Below are positions 26,646 through 37,145 of a stretch of DNA of 64,000 nt, piece after piece; within the stretch, counting starts at the first letter, position 1; the number at the start of each line of letters is the position of its first letter. Under the pieces are notes generated by a model that saw nothing but the letters and a program-made list of their open reading frames with translations, was not told the origin of the DNA and did not search any database. A program made the translations under genes and the position numbers. Where the stretch lies: NCBI GenBank assembly GCA_030704615.1, contig CM060731.1, positions 42,470,001-42,534,000 of the forward strand. Direction: 5' to 3'. Source of the stretch: Takakia lepidozioides. Its lineage: Eukaryota; Streptophyta; Takakiopsida; Takakiales; Takakiaceae.

Positions 26646-29600
26646 GATGGCCTCCGCAGTTCCAATTACGTGGTGCCTGTGAGCCTTGGTCTATCGCTCG
26701 GAATTCTTACGCTATAGTTTGCTGTCCTCCGCAACTTGGGAGAGCCTGGATCCCAAACAAGGGAGGACTTTGCAGAGTGACTGAAACTTACCTTTGTTCC
26801 AAATTCAAGCTAAAACCGGGCACAGTTTATTTGGAAGAAGAAAGGAAGGATGTTCCTGGACAGGTTGACAAGACCATTGTCGTGCTAGGTAACGACGGAG
26901 GTTGCAGAATCGAGTGGCACATACCCCCATCAGACACCATCTTGTACCGCGCTGTGGGAATGCCCATTCCCTTTCCAAATCAGTCGCTTCCGACACCATC
27001 CACAAAGGAGTCAAAAAACCGACAGGCGGCCACTGCCAACAGAGAGGTATGCAACGATAATCATTCCCGACCTGGACCGTCAAGTCCCTCCATAGCTTCT
27101 CGTGTGGAGGTATTTGACATTTTTGACGAGGAAGATGAGTGCATTGAGGTCCCCATGTCCTCCACAAGGTTGTTCAAATCCGACATGGACGTCTCTGCAG
27201 GTGCTACGCATGTACCCTCGAGCATAACTCCAACCCGCTCCATTGTGCAGCTCCTACGGCAACATCACCTCGATGGTTCTTGCTCCGAGCTGGCTGCTCT
27301 CGACTATGCCAAATTTCCAGTCAGGAAGGTAACGTATCTGCCTCCCAAAGTTGATGGCAATGTCATTTTCGAGTTTCCACCTGTTACTTCGTCAAACAAA
27401 GCCTCAGGGATGTTAACAGACATGGATCAAAAGCATGACGGACACCCCTGGTGTGTGACGAAGACCAATAGCACGAAAATTGATGATGGTGTTCGTGTAT
27501 GATACGTCCTTTGTGCGGGGAAGCTGAGGTGCCTCAATCCCGCCTGCTTCCACTTTATCTCCAAAGTAGGGCGGAGAATTGAGACGGATTGGACAGGCAC
27601 AACCCATCATCCATTCATTGTCTCCAGCCAAGCTCCGGCGGGTACTTTCAAGTGTGCACATTGCAAAGAACCACCGACGTGCATGTCCATGTGCAGAGCC
27701 AAGCAATATTACGTAATCCATTTGCTCCCGGACTTGACTAGAACTTGCATACACGTTGGGGTCCACTACCACCCCTTGGCGAGAGGCAACATCCGGGAGG
27801 CTGTGCAGGAAGCACACGACATCATAAAAGAGGAGGTGAAATTGAGCCCCGGAGCCAGACCAAAGCAGATTCAGCTGAAGGTAGCCCACAAGATTGCTCT
27901 TGGCAAAATCATGTCTGAAGATGGTTCAGACCAAGTGCCCTTGAACGAAGAGGAGATGCTTGACCTGTTGGAGTCCGTCTCGCACGTTTGTAGTCCGAAT
28001 GTACGGAATCACATCGTATCTTGCAAGCAGGAGTTCGGCCGGGGGTCGGACATGCACTCAATCCTGGAGGTGAAACGAAGGATTGGATATGACTACATCC
28101 AAGGTAGCAGGTTTCCAGGGCAAGGAAGCAAATCCGATCGTTGTTACATTTTAAAAATGTCAACGTGTGGGTCTGGGAGTGGAGTCGACTTGGTCACTCG
28201 CATGGCAATTGAAAACTTGTCGAATGCTTGGGTGATGTTTGACCACATCAAGCGAATTACAAACCATCAGTGGGTGACTATGGGTGCGCATGTTTATGAC
28301 TATCACTCCAAGAGGCTCATGACGATTGCAATATGCGAGATGAAAGGGGAGGACACACAGTCGGAGATGCATTTGTGGGAGGGCATAAACGAGCAGAAGG
28401 CACGGGCGAGTTTGCCAGAGCCCAATTTCGGGGGATTCATGGCAAACAACGCTCAGACCAACTGGGCAGCGGTGCGGCGTATGTACGGTGAGGACCCCAA
28501 TGTTCTAATGGAGGGGAAAGAGAGATCCTGTGGATTCCATTGGATGCAGAGTCTATCTCACTACACTACCAAATTTGTTGCTAACTCATTCCAAGCTGAA
28601 CACCATGTCCTTTGTACGGCGTGGAAGGGTGCACCCACATTTGATGACACGGAGATTAAGTTTGTTATTATCGAGGCTTGGTGGAACACGTCAGGTGCTG
28701 TGGAGACAACCAATCTGGGAGCCTTGCACAGCTGGTTGGGGTGGTGGCATTTCCGGTATTGACAGTTTGGACAATACATGCGGGAGGTATGATGCCAGAC
28801 TTATCGTGCAATTGTCGTTCTATTATGGACCTTTCCATTTTTCCCTCACCATTGTTTCTGTCCTTGTAGGAGCGGTGCTTGGATTCCGACACGGACATGC
28901 CGAACATGAATATGGCAGAATCAGTCCACTCCTCCTGGCGAGCGTCTTCTACCGCACATCTGGTGGACGTAGTGATGGCCACAACGGAGGACATCGACAG
29001 AGCAATCATGCAACAAGCCATGTACTACAAGTTCCTGAGCGGGAAACAATGGGGCTTTGGGCCGGACAGGGAGGAATTGTTGGTACGAACAGCTTTGAGG
29101 TCGAAGAATCCACTGAAATGAGCGACAACATTGCGAGAGAAGATCAAATGGACGCCTCTGCACCGCAGAGGTGAACAGCTAGAGGGGGACGTCCGTACTT
29201 GCCATGTGAGGCGGAGGATTGAAGAGGAACCTGGGTGCAAAGAGGATCTGGAGATCCGACAGGAATATTCGGATAGCACCTCGAGGTCCCATCGTGTTGC
29301 CGCACAATGTGTCTTCCAGCAATGGAAGCCCAAGAGTTTCCAGATCGCCATTGCGTTCAAGCGGGGATTCCGTGCGAGAAATTCCCACCACTCGCTTGCC
29401 CCACATTTCACCCGCTGTTATGCAGTATGGCCAAGCCATTGTGGATACGACTGTGTCTGCATCACAGTGGAGAATTGCTCGCACAAAGCTGGCGTTTCGA
29501 GGCAGGTGTTCCGCAATTTGAGTGGATATACGACAACGTTGTTTAGAGATGATAAGGAGGAACCAGATGGGGCTGTCCCTGCTCCTATTTTTACAGGAAG

Positions 29601-30300
29601 ATTTGTCCATGCTGCAAAGTTTTCGGAGGCGACAACTACCCAGTTCTGGTTCTATAGGCATGACATTATGACTTGCGTGTATGGAAAGCCCAAGTACGGC
29701 ATACAAACAATGCCAGAGGCTCCCCCGGTGTGGCCGGTGGAACCAGGATGCAATCTGAGTCAGGTTGAGGCCGACGCCCTTACTACCGCAAGATTTCGGA
29801 TGGTGCAGTGCACTGACGTCCCCAAACAACCATTTCTGCTTCCACAGCCTCCACCACCGACCCCTGTGAGAGCAAGAACAATAGGACGCGACAACTCTAA
29901 GCATCCTACGCACCGTTGGGGGAAACCGAAGAGGCGGCGACCTCCCTCAAAAGTGAATGAGACAAGGATGGGGAATGCACTTCGGGTGAAATGTACAATC
30001 CAGAGCTCGACAGAAGTGCCCCCACCAGGCTTCGGGCGTGTGTATTAGATGGCCACGACAGGCTCAGCTGTTCACAATGAGGTGTACACCATCACCATTT
30101 CAGAATTACCCACCTGCAATTGCACCGACTTCCAGATCATGACGAAGAAGGGGGCATCATATTGCCCTTGCAAGCATCTGTACTACGTGTACCTAAAGAG
30201 ACTCCGGTGTAATTCCACAACTCATCACTTCATACATGCACCAGGGTTGAGCCCCCAAGAGGTGTACACTCTTCTGAATATGGATCCAGGGGACCAGTGA
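26646..30300 (+). pseudogene. MULE-like SWIM transposase of element A (inactivated)
   Basis: Collinear with the intact transposase at 54083-57598. It has KHDGHPWC near 27.43 kb, a Cys/His block (LRCLNPACFHF), IHVGVHYHP, a catalytic-core-like stretch (WVMFDHIKRI, FMANNAQTNW, CGFHWMQSL), and a SWIM finger CNC...CPCKH near 30.12-30.18 kb. The intron 28787-28869 sits where the B transposase has its intron. From about 26.68 kb to the end the frame is kept across some 1200 codons but contains four stops: TGA at 27500, 28760 and 29119, and TAG at 30046. The likely start is ATG 26646 (MASA, like MASS in B), which needs one frameshift before the main frame. Presumed role: element transposition in the nucleus, now lost. 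Confidence 0.85.
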
Positions 30301-31144
30301 GCTTGGCTTGCGGGCCAAAACACAATGTTACGCCCATCCTTTTCGGAGTTTCAGTTATAGTAGAACTGTACTGCTGTAAGTATATCTGACTTTGGCCACA
30401 GAAAGGTTCGACTTATGTCTCTCCTACTAGTAACCTGTTTTGCTCGAACTAAGATAATACTATGTCTTTCACTTCTGTTTCCACGTGCATGTATTTTTGT
30501 TTGTTGGAGGGTTCCTGTTTTTTCAGCTCTCCCAAACTTTGCTTCTCTCATTCCATCCCCGGCAAGGAAATGTGACGCCGCATTTCCAAGTAACGTCGTA
30601 GGTACTGGTAGTTGCGGCCTTCGTCATAGCAAAATAGTCGCACCCGGTCTTCAGGGAGCCGACCATCGCCAAGAGCAAACCCCCCAGAAAATTTGCATGT
30701 GCGAACCGTAATGCGACACTGCATTTCCCAGTTGACTCGCAAACCTTTCCCGCCGAATACCCGAAGATGACAGAATTGTGAAGTACTGCAGATTCTATTG
30801 GTGCAGACTCTATTGGTTCAATCGCGGCAGAAGGGTCAGCTTCATTTCAATGTTAAGGCATGTAAAACCGCGGAATATTCTATACAGGCCAGTATGCGAC
30901 GTCCTTTTGTCGTGATATACTGGATTTCTCGTTGCACAGTCACTCATTTCCATGAGCGGATCTAAAACACCATGAGCGGGGTTGTTACTGACGACATATC
31001 TTCGCCGCATTACAGGATCTGGAACTTCCAAAAACGGCAAGGTCAAATTTAAAAAACTATTATTTTAATATATTTTTCATCTGCCGCATTTCCAAATTTG
31101 GAGGAGTCCGCTCATGAAAACCGCGTATCTTAGACTTCCGCTCA
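30301..31144. other. 3' flank of transposase A with stray A-type sites
   Basis: No gene recognised. It holds an A-type palindrome (30565-30588) and A-type half sites near 30.72 and 31.08 kb. It is probably the end region of element A; I could not find its terminal repeat. Confidence 0.45.
30565..30588. repeat. A-type palindrome downstream of transposase A
   Basis: AGGAAATGTG-ACGC-CGCATTTCCA, the same 10-4-10 plan as the array with a few mismatches. Confidence 0.65.
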
Positions 31145-31197
31145 CCGCTCACGCGGCTCATGCCGCTCATGGCTCATGGTTTTTGCTCATGAAATAG
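31145..31197. repeat. GCTCATG repeat, left member of an inverted pair
   Basis: Repeated GCTCATG/GCTCACG units end in TTTTGCTCATGAAATAG. The reverse complement, starting CTATTTCATGAGCC, is at 33769-33799. The pair brackets the telomere-like block and the transposase fragment. Confidence 0.6.
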
Positions 31198-31199
31198 TA

Positions 31200-32240
31200 A
31201 ACCTCTATGTCAGGCTTAAGCTTAGGATAAGGAAGGGTAAGGGTTTAGGGTTTGGATTTAGGGTAGAAAGGGACAAACAAATATGGAAGACTCACACATG
31301 ATAGTACAATAACTTGATTTGGAGTGTAAGTAGGGTAGTACACAAACCTGGTTTTTAGTATATGGTAAGAGTACTAATGGTTTAGGGTCGTAAACTTGTT
31401 AGGCTTAAGTTTAGGGTAAGGATTAAGGCCAGGGTAAAGGGAAGGGTAAGGGTTTAAGGTTTGGATTTAGGGTAGAAAGGGACAAACAAATATGTCACAC
31501 ATGGTAGTACAATAACTTGGTTTGGAGTGTAAGTAGGATAGTAAACTAACCTGGTTTTTGGTATATGGTAAGAGTACTAATGGTTTAGGGTAGTAAGTGT
31601 TAGGCTTAAGCTTAGGGTAAGGATTAAGGCCGGGGTAAAGGAAGGGTAAGGGTTAAGGGTTTGGATTTATGGTAGTACACAAAGGTTTTTGGTATATGGT
31701 AAGAGTAATGGTTTAGGGTACTAAGGGTGTGGCTTAAGCCTATGGAAGGGTTAAGGGAAGGGTAAAGTGAAGGATAAGGGTTTAGGGGTGATGGTAAAGG
31801 TATAAATGGACAAACAAATATGGAAGACTCGCACTCACTAGAACTTGGTGTGTATAATTATGGTAAAAAAATGAAAATAAAAATGTGGTAAAAATGGAGA
31901 AACAAATATTATGGAAGAGTCATTGAGACGGACAAGTATTTAAATTATCGACTCGTCGTTGGAACCTGGTCTTAAGATACATAGAAAACACACTAGTATA
32001 TAAATTTGGTACATGCATGTGAATCCAAAACAAACGAGAAAAGTAGTGCAAAAAGGAAGGGAGAAGAGATTTGAATTACCATAAGGTCCATAACCATTAT
32101 TGGTTATGGTACATTGGATAGTACAATCCTATTTGCAAAAGGAATGGTAAGGGTTTAGGGATAAATGCTTAAGGGTCTTTTAGGGTAAAGGGTTAGGGTA
32201 AAGGGTTTTACTAGGATAAGGGTTTACTAAGGTAGGGATT
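31200..32240. repeat. Degenerate telomere-like repeat block
   Basis: Dense, irregular GGGTTTAGGG, GGGTAAGG and TTAGGGTA phrases run in one orientation. At least three longer sub-blocks repeat in tandem, sharing TTGGATTTAGGGTAGAAAGG and GGTATATGGTAAGAGTA. They resemble decayed plant-type TTTAGGG repeats mixed with a local tandem repeat. No gene seen. Confidence 0.7.
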
Positions 32241-33090
32241 TTGGTTTAAGTTAGAAATGGACAAACAAACATGGAAGACCGTTTGTCGCTAGACATAAAC
32301 TCGCTTAGAGGTTCAGGAAAAAGAGGAGAACATGAGAGGTATAAGTTAAGAAGTGGCAAATAGAAAAGTATGGCAATAATGATAGGGTAAGGGTCCTCTT
32401 GGGATACCTCAGTTGGAGACTTGGCTTGAGTCAAGTGCAAGCACTGATAGACGGACTAGAATTGGCACAATGACGAGACATTGGAAAAAAACATTTAAAC
32501 CGGATTGGAAAAGAAAGATTCCAGGGGTTGTGCCAGCATTTTTTTTTGCGGGGTGCACTGTCTGTTTTATAAGCCAGAATCCCCCACACGAATATTTGTA
32601 GATGAACAGATTGTATAGCAGAGCAGAGTCCAGCACGTCAAAATAAATAAATAAATAAATAAATAAAAATCCATTGCCCACTCGAGGTTCACTGCGACAG
32701 AAAAAGAAAACAGGAAGGATCCCCCAACGCAAACATGAAGGGAAAAGAACATAAAGAATTTTTCTTTATCTTAAAAACGAATGACCGGAAATGACCTCAA
32801 CATTTAGTGCATGGACAGAAAGTGGTTCGCAAGAAAGCAACCTTCAGGTATCTGGCTGAAGGTTAGCCTCCTCCAAATTTGGGCGCGCATTCACTGCTTC
32901 CACCGCTGTAATTCTCTTAGTGCTATTTCTTGTTGTATTTTTTTGTGGAAACATTGTCTACACAACATTGTTCACGTGGATCCATTGAGCAAGATCTGAT
33001 GGGTTGTACTCCCAAACTTTTGACCAACAGTCCCTGTACCTCTCAAAGTCTGAGGGTTACCTCCTTTCTTCGGTCTCCACCACTCCACCT
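32241..33090. other. Stretch with no recognised gene; AAAT microsatellite
   Basis: An (AAAT)n run lies at about 32641-32670. Nothing else recognised. Confidence 0.6.
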
Positions 33091-33697
33091 TCACTTTCTT
33101 AAAATTAGGATCTTCCCTTTCTCGGATGATATCTGAAATTGCCATTCCCATCTAGACCAGGCACGTCGTTGGGTCATGAGGGCGAACGAACACAAAAAAC
33201 CCTTGATCAAGTCCTTCAACATCTTGCATTCTGTGCACTTAGCAAAGGTGCTTCCGGTTTTCCAAACCTTCACGTTAGGAAATATTCGATTTCGTATACG
33301 GCTTACAACTGGCTGCGAGACTCCTTTCAAACCGAGAAGTCTATTCGTCTGCACCCAACTCCCCAATAATGTCAACGTCCACTGGGCAATGGAGGTTCTA
33401 CAAAGTGGAAGAACAAGAAAGCATGATGGCATCAACAAGAATAAAATCAGCCACAGTATTGTGAAAAAAGAAAAGGGGACAATGAATAAAAGTCACCTCG
33501 TTGGACTCCTCTCAAATTCTCTTCCAGTTCATTTCGGGTGGCAAAATTCTCAAAATATCCCGACGTCCCTCACCAATGCAACGTGTTTTGTGAGGCATAA
33601 GGTCAGTATTGGCATTGATAATGGACGTAATGTTCTCCTCTGCCTGGAGTGTCCCTGGTCAAGGCCACTTGACGCCACGATTTCCGTGGAAAGATGA
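33091..33697 (-). pseudogene. Decayed transposase-like fragment (tentative)
   Basis: The minus strand reads NANTDLMPHKTRCIGEGRR and then LRILPPEMNW near 33.53-33.64 kb. Further on, in another frame, it reads TFAKCTECKMLKDLIKG near 33.2 kb. The second block, with paired cysteines after FAKC, resembles a type I associate with plant transposase-like proteins. Stops and frame changes show it is a relic. The family is from memory and uncertain. Confidence 0.3.
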
Positions 33698-33768
33698 CAA
33701 ACAACCCTCTTTACTGAGCTTTTTGTACTCAATGTATGTTGACCTTCCAATTCCGTATATGGGGGCTG

Positions 33769-33799
33769 CTATTTCATGAGCCATGAGCCATGAGCAGAG
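33769..33799. repeat. CATGAGC repeat, right member of an inverted pair
   Basis: CTATTTCATGAGCC followed by ATGAGCCATGAGCAGAG, inverted relative to 31145-31197. Confidence 0.6.
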
Positions 33800-34261
33800 T
33801 CGTAAGTGTCGAAAAAAACATGAGCAAGACTATTTTCCGGAAATGAGTATCCGCGGGAATAGGGTTCAAGGTGTCATGGTCATAGGGGGAGAAGGACCTC
33901 CCGATGAAAGAGGTTCGGCAATGTTTTTTAGAATTACATATTGAAAGACAATGTTTTGCGAATGGTAGGGTGGTACTGCTCTGTACAATGGGGGCCCATT
34001 TCAGCCTACCAGCCACTTGCAAAATCCACCCACACTCTCAATCCCAAACGAAATGAGGAATGATGCATTCTGGGAACGATGGATACAGAATAGAACAAAA
34101 AGAGGGAACAATGAGGTTTTTATTGATCCACATGAATTGCATTTGAAGCACGTCTACTATGCTAATGGTGCAAACAAATCCTTAGCCCTGTGCCTTCTGA
34201 ATACAAGTCACGTTGTCAATGGGACTTCGACTGCTCTGAAAACTAGCTCATGAGCCATCGG

Positions 34262-35059
34262 GCTCCTCCAGGTAAACTGCATTTGTAGACCAAGTGGAGT
34301 AGTGACCTGATGCAGCTTGTGACTCAATATCAGCACCTCTTCCTACCATGTCAACCTGTCCACTTTACGTCTGCCTCTATTGACACCTTCATTAGGATGT
34401 CGTTTCATAGCCTCATTAAGAGCCCTGTTCGTAGATAGAAAATCAGGATGTTTTTTCATACAAATTTAGGTTTAGTGATCCGAGTTTGGATCGTCCGTTG
34501 CTCTTGAGCTGCCTTAAGCAGACGGTTGAATGAGTGATACATGTTCATGACACTAGCAGTAGGGTACCGGTTACCGGCTCTATCTTTACACAACGTCAAA
34601 AAAAACTTTGAAAGCATCTCAGCAAAGTCGTTTAGAGGCAGGTCCTCAATCTTGACGGTAACATCCAATTTCATATAAGCACGCCACAAATTAAATTTCT
34701 TGACAACCTAGGATTCGTTAATCTTAGCGCTAGGGCAAACAAAATCATTGACAATGCTCTTATAGTCCTCTTCATCAATTGGTAAAAACTTAGCACTAGC
34801 TGGAATTCTCATTAGCCCGAATAAAAGTCTTTTCAATTTGAGGCGACGCATTATCATTGAACAACGCTTCTACGACAGAAGCTGAATCAGACAGTTCAAG
34901 AAAATCAAGAATAAGACCCTCTTCACCAGGAGTAACATGACCATGAACAGTTGAGTGCAAATTCACATTCGCATTCTCAACATCAACAGCAACAGGTGGT
35001 ACAGATGCGTTTCTGTCATCCAAACAATTTTCCACACCAATTGTAGTATTGCACAACAA
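34262..35059 (-). pseudogene. Crypton/KIAA1958-like tyrosine recombinase relic (N-terminal part)
   Basis: The minus strand reads, in order: an acidic leader (34.80-35.06 kb), VVKKFNLWRAYMK (a stop precedes VVKK), LNDFAEMLSKFFLTLCKD, YPTASVMNMYHSFNRLLK, then PDFLSTNRALNEAMKRHP and RLTW followed by EEVLILSHKLH. This order (N-terminal SAM-like core-binding region, then LT-EE) is what I expect at the start of Crypton-type tyrosine recombinases. Stop codons interrupt it and no catalytic R-H-R-Y part was found. Family assignment is by memory of motif style. Confidence 0.45.
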
Positions 35060-35780
35060 AAGTACCCGTGGGGTCGCTTCAAGTCCCTAAACAATAACCC
35101 GACACTGTTGATAGCGACCCCTAGGCCGTCGTTGTCAGACTTTTTTGTCCATATTTTTGGGGGTGCTATCAGCGCCTCCCTGGGGTCGGTACATGTCCCT
35201 ACGCTAATTACCCGACGCTGTTTAACAGCGCCCCCGAGGGAGACTGTTGCTGTGTGTGTGTGTGTGTTTTTTTTTTAATAAATTTATGTTTGTGTGGGAT
35301 GCTACCAGCGACTCCCTAGGCGTCGGTTCGAGCTCCCAAATATATATTGGGGTGTGCGTAGCGACTGCTTAGGGGTCGTAGTCAGTTGTTTAGTTATTTG
35401 TTAATAAACGACTATAGAGAAGTCGGTAGGATACCGTCCATTCAGGGGTCGGTTACGGTTTCCTGCTAAAAAATCAGACTTTAAATTGAAATTAAATAAT
35501 TAAAAATCAAAATCAGAACTTTAATAATCAAATTTCCTTGTTAAAGCGACGCCCGTGACGACGGTAGACAGTGTTAAAAATATATTTGGTTGGCCCGAAG
35601 GTCGTTTGGGGGGAAAAACCCTAATCCGATCCCCAGAGGGGTCGGATGGAGACCGTCGGCAGCGAGGTTGCAGGAAGAAACCGACGGAAAATCAACCCCG
35701 CGGTATTAGCGACGCCAAGGGGGTCGGTCCCAATGACTTAGTCATTTTGGGATCCTCATTTTGCTGGGATTTCAGTATAG
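35050..35780. repeat. Dispersed GCGACCCC/GGGGTCGG half-palindromes; GT run
   Basis: At least eight diverged pieces such as AGCGACCCCTAGG, CCCTGGGGTCGGT and CCGATCCCCAGAGGGGTCGG occur, often as head-to-head pairs. A (GT)n then T-run lies at about 35252-35276. No gene recognised. This may be another palindrome family in the intron-like part of a decayed element. Confidence 0.45.
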
Positions 35781-35788
35781 CGACCCCT

Positions 35789-35878
35789 CATCACTTCTGT
35801 TTTTTTTGTTTTTTTTTTCCTTCTGTTTTTTGAAAAATACGGGAAAAAAAAAAAAAAAAAAAAAAAACAGAAGTGATG
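35789..35878. repeat. Hairpin with T-rich and A-rich arms
   Basis: CATCACTTCTG plus a T-rich run pairs with an A-run plus CAGAAGTGATG. The A-run (about 35844-35867) may vary in length through sequencing error. The right arm overlaps the first C-type palindrome. Confidence 0.65.
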
Positions 35879-36201
35879 ATCGGTGTCGATCATCACTTAC
35901 AGTGCTTCAAGATTTTGCAGAGTATTTTTCATTTTGGCGAGAAATGTGGTTCACATTGTTTTGCTTTCGTGTTTGAGTCCTGCATCTTTCCCCCCTTGCA
36001 AAGTTAGTTGTCCATTAAAACATGATCTTAGGGCTGGAAAGAAGTGATGATTGGCACCGAAACTGAAATCTTCATGAAAATGTAATGATCGGCGGCGATC
36101 TTCACATTTAGACCTTCTTTAGGGTGATACTTGTGAGGTAGTAGAATTCCCATCAGCTGTCACTCTCTGTAGGGAATGTGATGATCGCCGCCGATCATCA
36201 C
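35873..36201. repeat. C-type 24-bp palindromes (four sites)
   Basis: Sites: 35873-35896 (GTGATGATCG-GTGT-CGATCATCAC), 36044-36067 (degenerate), 36082-36105 (GTAATGATCG-GCGG-CGATCTTCAC) and 36178-36201 (GTGATGATCG-CCGC-CGATCATCAC). They lie just upstream of an ORF2 exon, where family B has its intron-5 palindromes. Confidence 0.85.
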
Positions 36202-36259
36202 ATTCTCATGTTCTGTGAATTGACATGTTGGGAATTGCATTGGGTTTGCGAGTTTGCAG

Positions 36260-36583
36260 GTACACAAAATATGTACTCATGGAGGGAAAACACTTGAGCG
36301 GTGTCTCTGATTATCTCTACATGTGGTCAGATCCTGACATGTGCCCGGATCTCCACATGTGGTCGGATCTTCGCTTGGGATCACAAACCAATTCCGTATT
36401 CGACAACCCCCTGCCCAGTTTTTGCTTCTTGTGTATGCAGAAGAAATGGCACTTCACATGTCCGAGGCTCCATCATCTGATCCCAAAATGTCTGCACGCG
36501 GGAGTAGACATCCTAGATCCAAAGTTATGAACTTGGATGCAGAGGATGCGGGGATATTATGTACTCTTTCTTCATCCTCATAA
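36260..36583 (+). pseudogene. ORF2 remnant of a third element (C), internally deleted
   Basis: After a TTTGCAG acceptor the frame reads YTKYVLMEGKHLSGVSDYL and MWSDP, matching the start of B exon 6 (YTKYVLMEGNHLSGIPDYL). It then jumps to sequence matching B's last exon, LLVYAEEMALHMSEAPSSD (B: LLPVYAEAMALHASESLS), with a frame change. Everything between, including the methyltransferase domain, is missing. Confidence 0.75.
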
Positions 36584-36950
36584 AAGTATTTTGACTTGTT
36601 GCGACTGTTCATTTGTCCCAAGTACGAACGGAATGACTAATTACAAAACACACATTCACGGGTTGACATGGCCCCACATGATATTGAAAGACAGGAAATC
36701 CAACAAAGTTTGAAATTGCTTTCAGGGAAAAAAAACTACATCAATCCATCGCACTGTTCGCACTCATTCCCCTTACATTCATCCATTCTACATTCATCCA
36801 TCTTGCATTCATGAATCTTTCACATTGTTCGCACTCATCCATGTTATATTCCTCCATGCTACATTCATCCATCCTGCATTCATCCATCCTACATTCATCC
36901 AATCGATCGGCTAGATGTTAAAGATGTAGTCTGCAATGACTGGAAAGGGT
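36584..36950. repeat. ORF2-C 3' flank with TACATTCATCC minisatellite
   Basis: From about 36770 to 36905 the phrase ACATTCATCC(A/T) repeats roughly ten times. The reverse complement repeats at 40.15-40.43 kb, which is also downstream of an ORF2, so this looks like a conserved 3' part of the element. Confidence 0.7.
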
Positions 36951-36956
36951 AAAACA

Positions 36957-37145
36957 TTCCGCGGAAATAGGCACCTACCTTCTGTCCGCGGTTATAGGTC
37001 CGTGTCTTTGGAAATAACGTGGCGTCAACCACGCTGGCGAGGACTGCTGACGTGTCGTGACACCCGTGAACCAACGTGACAACAACTGCTAACGTGGCGT
37101 GAGCCTGACTGCGCTCACGTGCTTACGCGGCCAGGCTCACGTGGA
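36957..37145. mobile_element. Putative left terminal repeat of element B-left
   Basis: TTCCGCGGAAATAGG (36957) and TCCGCGGTTATAGG (36985-36998) form a doubled motif, then GTGGCGT/ACGTGGCGTGAGC subterminal repeats. The inverted counterpart ends at 53678. I found no clear target-site duplication. Confidence 0.6.
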
